Below are positions 1 to 4,933 of a DNA stretch of 12,620 nt, in pieces. Where the stretch lies: NCBI GenBank assembly GCA_023430625.1, contig JAEZAA010000144.1, positions 1-12,620 on the forward strand. Direction: 5' to 3'. Numbering within the stretch: position 1 is the stretch's first letter; each line of letters starts with the position of its first letter. The stretch comes from Pseudomonadota bacterium. Lineage in GTDB: Bacteria > Pseudomonadota > Gammaproteobacteria > Pseudomonadales > Oleiphilaceae. Under the pieces are notes generated by a model. The model was given only the letters and a program-made list of their open reading frames with translations, was not told the origin of the DNA and searched no databases. The position numbers and the translations under genes were made by a program.

Positions 1-183
1 CCAGAATGCCCGGCCGAGGCGATTTTCTCCGAGGACGAGCTGCCACCGGATCAGGTGCAGTATATCGACATCAACGCCGAGCTGTGCCAGAAGTGGCCCA
101 ACATCACTGAGCGTAAGGATCCACTGCCCGATGCCAAGGAATGGGATGGCGTGAAGGACAAGATCAAGTACCTGGAGCGCTAA
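1..183 (+). CDS. fdxA: Ferredoxin FdxA, 7Fe-8S type (C-terminal part)
   Basis: Open reading frame running in from the left edge in frame 1 and ending at TAA 181-183; 60 residues are visible. The peptide begins PECPAEAIF and ends EWDGVKDKIKYLER, which I recognise as the C-terminal half of the small electron-transfer ferredoxin of the Azotobacter vinelandii FdI / Pseudomonas FdxA family ([3Fe-4S] plus [4Fe-4S]). By alignment with FdI from memory, the visible Cys-Pro corresponds to Cys49, so about 46 residues lie outside the window and the full protein would be about 106 aa, the normal family length. The other six cluster cysteines would be in the missing part. The C-terminal extension rich in acidic residues and ending near WDGVKDK is typical. 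It is a soluble cytoplasmic redox carrier whose partner cannot be told from here. Its terminator appears interrupted by the IS that follows. Confidence 0.9.
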   Translation, partial: PECPAEAIFSEDELPPDQVQYIDINAELCQKWPNITERKDPLPDAKEWDGVKDKIKYLER

Positions 184-191
184 ACTAAAAA

Positions 192-205
192 GGCCGTCAC
201 TGACG
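192..205 (+). terminator. Truncated fdxA terminator (5' half)
   Basis: Nine bases after the fdxA stop, GGCCGTC (192-198), loop ACT, then GACG (202-205) begins a hairpin whose 3' arm would be GACGGCC. The run AAAAA before it would match a T tract after it, as in a bidirectional terminator. The hairpin stops after four of seven possible pairs, exactly where the IS begins at 206. That it was once a complete terminator is inference. Confidence 0.5.
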
Positions 206-223
206 CAATGCTGTTCACTTAAG
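206..223 (+). repeat. IS left terminal inverted repeat
   Basis: 18 bp, pairs with 1616-1633 with two mismatches. It contains the transposase stop codon (TGA on the minus strand at 215-217). Confidence 0.88.
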
Positions 224-1549
224 AGGAGCCGCATTGCGATCAACCGGAAAGCGGGTTTTCGAGATCTTCACCGTCCTGGGCTGTGATGGCCTGGGACGCC
301 TCGTAATAAACAAGCATCCAAGACTCCCTCGCAACTCCGCTAATCGTCTGGGCGTGTGAGCGGGAGAAAGGGCGCCGGCCATGACCAGCAATTGGCTGGC
401 GATGAACTGGCAGGCGAATTTGAAGCTCACGTCCCCCGGTGCGCGCCGATGCGCCACGGCGGCCTGGCTAGCCTCTCTTCTGACCAGGTTATAACCCAGC
501 AGCAATCCCCACAGCTCCTGATACACCAAGGCCACGGTCCTGCTCCGCAGCGTGACGGTATTGTGCTGCATCGAGCTCTTGATATCCCGATAGCCCAGCT
601 CGATTTCCCAGCGCTCGTGATACAGCGTCGCCACCTGCTCGGCACTGAATCGATCGGCTGGCAATGAGGTGAAGACCGTCTTGGGCTTGCCTTGGACTTC
701 ATAGGTGACGGCTCGCGCGGACCAGTGCTCCGGCAGGGACGGATTCTTCTTGCGCGCCTGTGGCGATACCTTCATCCGCACCAGGCAATCGCCGTCGCCA
801 TAGCGCTCGACCTCCCGAGACACTAACCCCTTCCGCTCCGGTATGAGCCAGTGCCGGTTTTGCTCCGCCTGGATACTCAAGAGAAGATCGGCGCTGAAGA
901 ACCCTTTATCGAGCAGCGTCACCGAGTTGGCCGGAATCGTGGCGACAAAATCACTGGCCAGGGGAATTTCCCCGCGGCGATAGGGGCTGATGGCGGCGTT
1001 GGCCATCACGTGAGAGCGCACGTTCATCAGGGTGACCAGGCGCAGCATCGGATAGGGAGTCTGGCGTGCCGTCGCGGTATTGCCCGACCCAAAATGATCC
1101 CGGAGCTCCGGCGTATCCTGTGTCCGAAACAAGGCGCCATCGATGGCAAAAACTTGCAGGCCATGCCAGTGATCATGGGGATAGCGCTCATACCCCCAGA
1201 CATCGGCACACCGTCGGAACAACCATTCGATCGGCCGCGAGCCCAGGCGCTGGCGGGCTTGGGACAGTGAACTCTTGGCCAGGAGGGTTTCGTTGGCGAG
1301 GCCATCGGCGCCAATGTTAAGACGACGGGCCACTTCCAGGATTGGTTCGTGACGAAAGAACGCCATGCCAACCACCAGCCAGAGGACCATGTCCGGTGGC
1401 AGGCGACGTCGCCGAATGGAGGCTTGCGCCGACAAGGTGGCCGCGGCTTGAATCCAATCGGTTGGAAGATGTTCTGTGATGACATCCAACCGAGTCAGTG
1501 GCTGCTCGGCAATGTCCAGGACGGTGTGCAGGTCTTCTTGAATGGACAT
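215..1549 (-). CDS. IS4-family DDE transposase
   Basis: A 444-aa transposase that cuts and rejoins the ends of its own IS. The family signature Y-x2-R-x3-E-x6-K is present exactly, in YHERWEIELGYRDIK. The catalytic triad reads D137 (in FAIDGALF), D214 (in LLDKGFF) and E317 (in the YREK motif). An N-terminal region with RRRRLPPDMVLWLVVGMAF matches the IS4-type N-terminal domain. The frame is open upstream to an ATG at 1609, but I chose the ATG at 1549 (MSIQEDL) because the extra 20 codons would run through a perfect hairpin, and because 444 aa matches E. coli IS4 transposase (442 aa). There is no good Shine-Dalgarno; GGA lies about 7 nt upstream, inside the hairpin arm. The gene appears intact, with no frameshift. 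Transcription from flagellin 1 would run into it in the sense direction. Confidence 0.92.
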   Translation of the reverse strand: MSIQEDLHTVLDIAEQPLTRLDVITEHLPTDWIQAAATLSAQASIRRRRLPPDMVLWLVVGMAFFRHEPILEVARRLNIGADGLANETLLAKSSLSQARQRLGSRPIEWLFRRCADVWGYERYPHDHWHGLQVFAIDGALFRTQDTPELRDHFGSGNTATARQTPYPMLRLVTLMNVRSHVMANAAISPYRRGEIPLASDFVATIPANSVTLLDKGFFSADLLLSIQAEQNRHWLIPERKGLVSREVERYGDGDCLVRMKVSPQARKKNPSLPEHWSARAVTYEVQGKPKTVFTSLPADRFSAEQVATLYHERWEIELGYRDIKSSMQHNTVTLRSRTVALVYQELWGLLLGYNLVRREASQAAVAHRRAPGDVSFKFACQFIASQLLVMAGALSPAHTPRRLAELRGSLGCLFITRRPRPSQPRTVKISKTRFPVDRNAAPLK

Positions 1550-1552
1550 AAA

Positions 1553-1585
1553 AAAATCCGGAATCAGAAGTTGATTCCGGATTTT
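1553..1585 (-). terminator. Hairpin plus U tract in the transposase leader
   Basis: Perfect 14-bp inverted repeat, AAAATCCGGAATCA (1553-1566) and TGATTCCGGATTTT (1572-1585), with a 5-nt loop. Read on the minus strand the stem is followed by a run of T and then the likely transposase start at 1549. It has the form of a rho-independent terminator and also places the only GGA near the start codon in the stem. Either role would lower transposase expression from transcripts entering the IS from outside. The function is inferred from the structure. Confidence 0.65.
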
Positions 1586-1615
1586 CCTGCTGGACGTTAT
1601 CTGGAGCAATGACTC

Positions 1616-1633
1616 CTTAAACGAACAGCATTG
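1616..1633 (-). repeat. IS right terminal inverted repeat
   Basis: 18 bp, reverse complement CAATGCTGTTCGTTTAAG; differs from the left repeat at two positions. It marks the promoter-proximal end of the element relative to the transposase. Confidence 0.88.
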
Positions 1634-1653
1634 CCCGAAGGAGGGGCTCTTTT
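1634..1653 (-). terminator. Truncated flagellin 1 terminator
   Basis: On the minus strand, 16 nt after the flagellin 1 stop, AAAAGAGCCCCTCC is followed by a UUCG tetraloop and GGG, then the IS begins. A complete terminator would continue as GGAGGGGCT. The UUCG loop closed by C-G and the GC-rich 5' arm strongly suggest a former terminator hairpin cut by the IS. The lost arm is inferred. Confidence 0.5.
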
Positions 1654-1669
1654 GTTAGTTGGCCTCTGG

Positions 1670-4261
1670 TTAGCCTTGCAGCAGCTGAAGAATCTGCTGG
1701 GGCTGACCGTTGGCCTGGGCCAGGATGGAGATACCGGCCTGTTGCAGCACCTGGGTGCGGGACATCTCGGCGGTTTCCGCCGCGAAGTCCGCGTCGCGGA
1801 TGCGGGAGTTGGCCGCGGTCAGGTTCTCCGAGGTGATCTGCTGGTTCATGATGGTGGATTCGAAGCGGTTTTGAATCGCACCCAGTTCAGAGCGAGCCGA
1901 GTTCACCTGCTTCAGGGCGTTGTCCACGGCTTGGAGGGCTTTGTTGGCACCTTCCACCGTAGAGATATCCACATCCTTGAGGTATTGGCCATTGGCCGCG
2001 CCGCCGTAGGTGCCGGTTTCCAGACCCAGACCTGCCAGACCGGCCGTGCCGTTGCTGCCGGCTTCAATGGTCATGGCGCCGGCGGAGGTCAGGGTGACGG
2101 TTGAGTAGGTGGTATTGGCTGCTGTATTGGCATTGGCCAGGCGGGCTGCCTTGTCAACTGCTCCATCCGAAATATCCGAACTGGCAATGCTGCTGCTCAG
2201 GCCGAAGTTCGACGCCGCTACTGCATTTCCGCTACCGGTATTGGCTTCATTAGTGTCAAAAGCGGTGACGATGTTACGGCCATCCGCAGCGGTCAGGGTA
2301 ATGCCCTCGCCATTGTCTGTGGCTACTACGCCGGTCTGGCCACTCACCGCATTAATTTGTGCCAGTGCGTGCAAGCGGCTATCTTCGGCGGAGGTTTGAA
2401 CCGTCAGATTGATCTCAATGCCATTCAGCCACAGGGCGGCAGTATCAGCAGCCGTGCCGGGGGTGGTGGTGGTCCCTTCAACGGTTGTTGCATTGACCGT
2501 TGCCGTCACGCCGGTTTCACCGGACGCACGGTTAATGGCGGCCGCCATGGAGATCCCGCTGGCTTCCTTACTACTAGACGCCGCACCAGTGTAAGAAGCG
2601 GTATCATCGCTGGCCTTGGCTGCACTGATCTGCGAGCCATTAATAACCAAGTCACCACTGTTCAGATTGTCGACGCCACTGATCACCTTACCACCACCGC
2701 CAAGCATGGCTTGCAAGTCCGCCGTGGCGTTAGCATCGGGACCGCCAGCGAAGTTACTGAAGGACAGTGAGTATCCTTTCAGATCGCCCCCCAGAGACCA
2801 AGTAATAGTGCCGTCGGCTCCAGAAGCGGGAGAAACAACCGCATTGATATCGGCAGCAGTTGTCGTCAGACCCGTATCGCCATCAATGGCTGTGCGAAGA
2901 TCAGCTATTACCGAACCTGCCAGAGTGTTCATGTTGGCGGCCAAATTAGCGCCTGCCAGGTCATCGTCGACAGTCATTGCACCACTGGACACGACATTTC
3001 CGGCTGCATCGCGCAATTCATAATCGAACGTGCCGTTTGTGACACTGTAGTTGACCGCTCCGGTCGCCGTATTCATGTCGGACGCTGTGACATTGACTGC
3101 GGATGCAGCCTCGGCACTACGACTTGAAGACGCAACCGTCGCCTCACCCGTCTTATAGGAACCCGCAGCTAGGCCTGAATTCGCCAGGTCGGAGCTACCT
3201 GAGATATTGATTTCCTTCACGCTGGAGTCTGCCACCAGGGTGAAGCCCCCTTCATAGGTGCCTGCTTGGGCCAGACCCGTGTTGGCACTGGTGAGGGTGC
3301 CGTTTCCGAAATCCAGCTCGATGTTGCGGCCATCGGCGGCCACCAGTGTTACACCTGCTTTATCATCGCCGGAATCCACGGCGGTCACACCCGTCAACTC
3401 GGCCTGGGCGTTGATTGCCGCAACGACCGACGCGCGCGTCGTGGCGGGGTCGCTGGTGGTGTCAATGGCGATGGAAGTGCCGTTCAGCGTGATGGACCCG
3501 CCGCTTGTGGCGGCTGGGGTCATCGCGGAGCCACCGATGTCGTTCTTGTCGACTACGGCGGTCACGCCAGTCTGATCAGCGACGCGGTTGATGGCTGCGG
3601 CCTTGGCAATGGCGCTGGCCGATGGATTGGATGTGGAGGCAGTGTCATCGCCAGCCCGTGTCGCGCCCACCTTTACACCGTTGATGATCAGGTCGCCGTT
3701 CTTCAATGGGGTGTTGGTTCCAAGGGCGCTGATACCGCCTGCTTCGGAGACGCCCAGGCTATCCACCGTGGCCTTGCCGATACTGACGGAAATGGTTTCG
3801 CCCGCGTTAGCACCGACCTGGAAGGTCGCTCCCATGAAGTCGCCATTCAGCAGCTTCACGCCGTTGAAGTTCGTCTCATTAGAAATTCGCTCGATCTCTT
3901 CCTTCAACTGCTGAACTTCTTCGTTCAGCGATTGGCGGTCGATGCTTGAGTTTGTGGCGTTGGCGGACTGCACCGCCAGTTCGCGCATCCGCTGCAGGTT
4001 GGAGGTGATGGAGTCCAGACCGCCTTCAGCCGTTTGTGCCAGGGAAATACCGTCGTTGGCGTTGCGGATGCCCACGGCCAGGCCGCGTACTTGGGAATCA
4101 AAACGGGTAGAAATTGCCATGCCGGCGGCGTCGTCTTTCGCGCTGTTGATGCGCAGGCCAGAGGACAAACGTTGCATGGCGGTTTCGCCGGCAGACTGAC
4201 TCTTGTTCAGATTGCGCTGTGCGGTCAGAGACGCAAGATTGGTATTAATAATCTGAGGCAT
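1670..4261 (-). CDS. Flagellin 1, large (863 aa) with duplicated central domain
   Basis: Subunit of the flagellar filament, exported unfolded by the flagellar type III apparatus; no signal peptide and no cysteine. Residues 1 to about 145 form the flagellin N domain (MPQIINTNLASLTAQRNLNK; SSGLRINSAKDDAAGMAIS; the D1 helix LQRMRELAVQSAN, the part recognised by TLR5 in enteric flagellins). The last 85 residues or so are the C domain (NSRIRDADFAAETAEMSRTQ ... ISILAQANGQPQQ). Between them are two Flagellin_IN-type repeats starting GDLIING (189) and GDLVING (536), separated by a linker at about 373-535. Ordinary flagellins are about 300-500 aa, so this is large. The start is supported by AAGGGG on the minus strand 8 nt before ATG 4261. 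The gene is divergent from flagellin 2 and has no clear sigma-28 promoter. Whether one or both flagellins are made at once cannot be told. Confidence 0.93.
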   Translation of the reverse strand: MPQIINTNLASLTAQRNLNKSQSAGETAMQRLSSGLRINSAKDDAAGMAISTRFDSQVRGLAVGIRNANDGISLAQTAEGGLDSITSNLQRMRELAVQSANATNSSIDRQSLNEEVQQLKEEIERISNETNFNGVKLLNGDFMGATFQVGANAGETISVSIGKATVDSLGVSEAGGISALGTNTPLKNGDLIINGVKVGATRAGDDTASTSNPSASAIAKAAAINRVADQTGVTAVVDKNDIGGSAMTPAATSGGSITLNGTSIAIDTTSDPATTRASVVAAINAQAELTGVTAVDSGDDKAGVTLVAADGRNIELDFGNGTLTSANTGLAQAGTYEGGFTLVADSSVKEINISGSSDLANSGLAAGSYKTGEATVASSSRSAEAASAVNVTASDMNTATGAVNYSVTNGTFDYELRDAAGNVVSSGAMTVDDDLAGANLAANMNTLAGSVIADLRTAIDGDTGLTTTAADINAVVSPASGADGTITWSLGGDLKGYSLSFSNFAGGPDANATADLQAMLGGGGKVISGVDNLNSGDLVINGSQISAAKASDDTASYTGAASSSKEASGISMAAAINRASGETGVTATVNATTVEGTTTTPGTAADTAALWLNGIEINLTVQTSAEDSRLHALAQINAVSGQTGVVATDNGEGITLTAADGRNIVTAFDTNEANTGSGNAVAASNFGLSSSIASSDISDGAVDKAARLANANTAANTTYSTVTLTSAGAMTIEAGSNGTAGLAGLGLETGTYGGAANGQYLKDVDISTVEGANKALQAVDNALKQVNSARSELGAIQNRFESTIMNQQITSENLTAANSRIRDADFAAETAEMSRTQVLQQAGISILAQANGQPQQILQLLQG
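2006..2656 (-). repeat. Flagellin 1 central repeat, copy B
   Basis: Codes for residues about 536-752, beginning GDLVINGSQISAAKASDDTA and including INRASGETGVTATV, LTAADGRNI and a closing ETGTYGGAANGQ. Its motif order matches copy A in the same protein: GDLxING, xDDTAS, AINR, GVTAxV, LNG, AINA, DGRNI, xGTY or xGSY. Boundaries are approximate. Confidence 0.7.
2657..3145 (-). other. Variable linker module of flagellin 1
   Basis: Codes for residues about 373-535, between the two repeats. It reads as a beta-rich, Ser/Thr/Ala/Asp/Gly-rich domain (for example GTFDYELRDAAGNVVSSGAM, VIADLRTAIDGDTGL). It aligns poorly with the linker of flagellin 2, apart from a helix of the form ADLxxAIDG, although the repeats on both sides align well. 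Confidence 0.55.
3146..3697 (-). repeat. Flagellin 1 central repeat, copy A
   Basis: Codes for residues about 189-372, from GDLIINGVKVGATRAGDDTA through VAADGRNIELDF to LAAGSYKTGEA. It starts at the same residue number (189) as copy A of flagellin 2 and is closely similar to it. Confidence 0.7.
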
Positions 4262-4408
4262 GGTATTTCCCCTTCATCTTAGGAAGTCTGCCGGACAGTT
4301 CCGCTCGTGTCGGTTGCCTGTTGCCTATTAACGACCGGCCATGGTTTTGAGTATTTCCGTCGATGGGGCTGACGGATTGGCGGCAATCACCGCGTTTGTA
4401 GATGTTTA

Positions 4409-4424
4409 TTCAAGAGATGTGCCA
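4409..4424 (-). promoter_or_regulatory. Sigma-54-like promoter facing flagellin 1
   Basis: On the minus strand TGGCACATCTCTTGAA fits the sigma-54 pattern TGGCAC-N5-TTGCA at the -24 part and spacing, but the usual GC at -12 is GA. If used, transcription would begin about 135 nt before the flagellin 1 start. I found no sigma-28 site for this gene with acceptable -35, spacer and -10. Confidence 0.35.
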
Positions 4425-4555
4425 GTTTCCTTTATGGGCCCGTCTTTAACTATCAAGTAATTGAAATTAGACGGAATTGACAAATCTTCGGTGGGAGGTG
4501 TGCGGGTTAAATATGCGGCAATTGGTGTGGCAAAGCGGCAAGGGCAGAGGACTAT

Positions 4556-4569
4556 GACGGTAAATTGCC
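4556..4569. promoter_or_regulatory. Weak FleQ-box-like sequence
   Basis: GACGGTAAATTGCC matches about 10 of 13 fixed positions of the Pseudomonas FleQ box as I remember it (GTCAnTAAATTGAC). It lies about 130-150 bp upstream of the sigma-54-like site on the minus strand, a normal enhancer distance. A match of this quality may well occur by chance. Confidence 0.2.
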
Positions 4570-4600
4570 GCTTTATTTGATCAGGACGAAGCTCTTGGTG

Positions 4601-4642
4601 CTTATATAAGAGGGAGCTTAGGTGGGGCACATTTATATGTGC
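4601..4642. promoter_or_regulatory. Two neighbouring dyads in the flagellin control region
   Basis: CTTATATAAG (4601-4610) is a perfect 10-bp palindrome. GCACAT-TTAT-ATGTGC (4627-4642) is a perfect 6-bp dyad with a 4-bp centre. Both are AT-rich in the middle and lie between the two flagellin promoters. They look like operator sites for dimeric regulators; which regulator is unknown. Confidence 0.35.
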
Positions 4643-4773
4643 ACAGGTTTGCAGGCGGCCTCTTCGTATGATGGTGCTCGTCAGAAACTACGGCACTCAT
4701 CCAAACAACCAGTGAACGCTGTCGGTGAAGGCGGAAGCAGAGGCATGGGTCTGTGTTACAAATCAAAGAACAC

Positions 4774-4793
4774 TCTGTTGCAATCTGTTACAA
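4774..4793 (+). repeat. Tandem 10-bp repeat upstream of the sigma-28 promoter
   Basis: TCTGTTGCAA is followed directly by TCTGTTACAA (9 of 10 identical), one helical turn apart, ending 8 bp before the -35 element. A looser copy, TCTGTGTTACAA, lies at 4750-4761. It is possibly a regulator or alpha-CTD contact site; no function is shown. Confidence 0.3.
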
Positions 4794-4801
4794 CAAAGCC
4801 T

Positions 4802-4828
4802 TAAAGGATTTCCCCGTTGTGCCGCTAA
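4802..4828 (+). promoter_or_regulatory. Sigma-28 (FliA) promoter of flagellin 2
   Basis: TAAAGGAT (4802-4809), an 11-bp spacer, then GCCGCTAA (4821-4828). The consensus is TAAAGTTT-N11-GCCGATAA: the -35 keeps TAAAG, the -10 matches 7 of 8 and the spacer is exact. Transcription would start near 4835, giving a leader of about 100 nt before the ATG at 4934. Confidence 0.8.
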
Positions 4829-4933
4829 CCCTTTCAGACAGGTTAAACGCACAACGTTCGGCGCGCTGGCTGACGGAAGAGCGTGAACCCTTTCTCCACT
4901 GAATAAGTTGAAAAAGGTTACAGGAGAATTCCC

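Larger units (their letters stand above)
206..1633 (-). mobile_element. IS4-family insertion sequence, 1428 bp, complete
   Basis: The element is bounded by 18-bp imperfect terminal inverted repeats: CAATGCTGTTCACTTAAG at 206-223 and, on the minus strand, CAATGCTGTTCGTTTAAG ending at 1616 (16 of 18 matching). These resemble the ends of E. coli IS4 as I remember them (xAATGCxxxTCAxTTAAG), and the length is almost the same as IS4 (1426 bp). It carries one intact transposase on the minus strand whose stop codon lies inside the left repeat, again as in IS4. The flanks (ending ...CACTGACG on the left, starting CCCGAAGGAG on the right) show no target duplication. It sits between fdxA and flagellin 1 in the transcription direction of flagellin 1. 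With intact ends and gene it could still be mobile. Confidence 0.9.
4262..4933. promoter_or_regulatory. Divergent flagellin control region
   Basis: 672 bp between the start codons of the two flagellins, with no convincing gene. It is visibly more AT-rich than the genes. It holds a good sigma-28 promoter for flagellin 2 (4802-4828), a sigma-54-like site facing flagellin 1 (4409-4424), two short dyads near 4601-4642, a tandem 10-bp repeat (4774-4793) and a weak FleQ-box-like sequence (4556-4569). The Shine-Dalgarno of flagellin 2 (AGGAG, 4922-4926) lies in TTACAGGAGAAT, which also resembles a CsrA/RsmA binding site (ACAGGA); that second reading is only a possibility. Confidence 0.75.

Noticed and set aside
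215..1609. Transposase start at the upstream ATG (464 aa)
   Set aside because: The extra 20 codons run through the perfect hairpin and exceed the family length; ATG 1549 gives 444 aa.
194..1646. Target-site duplication flanking the IS
   Set aside because: I compared 9-14 bp on each side using both possible end positions (206/1633 and 205/1634); the flanks do not match.
4377..4403. Candidate sigma-28 -10 (GCCGCCAA on the minus strand) for flagellin 1
   Set aside because: The position 11 bp upstream has no -35 resembling TAAAGTTT. Other trials (GTCGTTAA near 4330, TAAAGGAA near 4430) fail at the partner element as well.
4622..4804. Possible 60-aa gene between the flagellins
   Set aside because: No Shine-Dalgarno, no recognisable peptide features, and it runs over the dyads, the tandem repeat and the -35 of the sigma-28 promoter.
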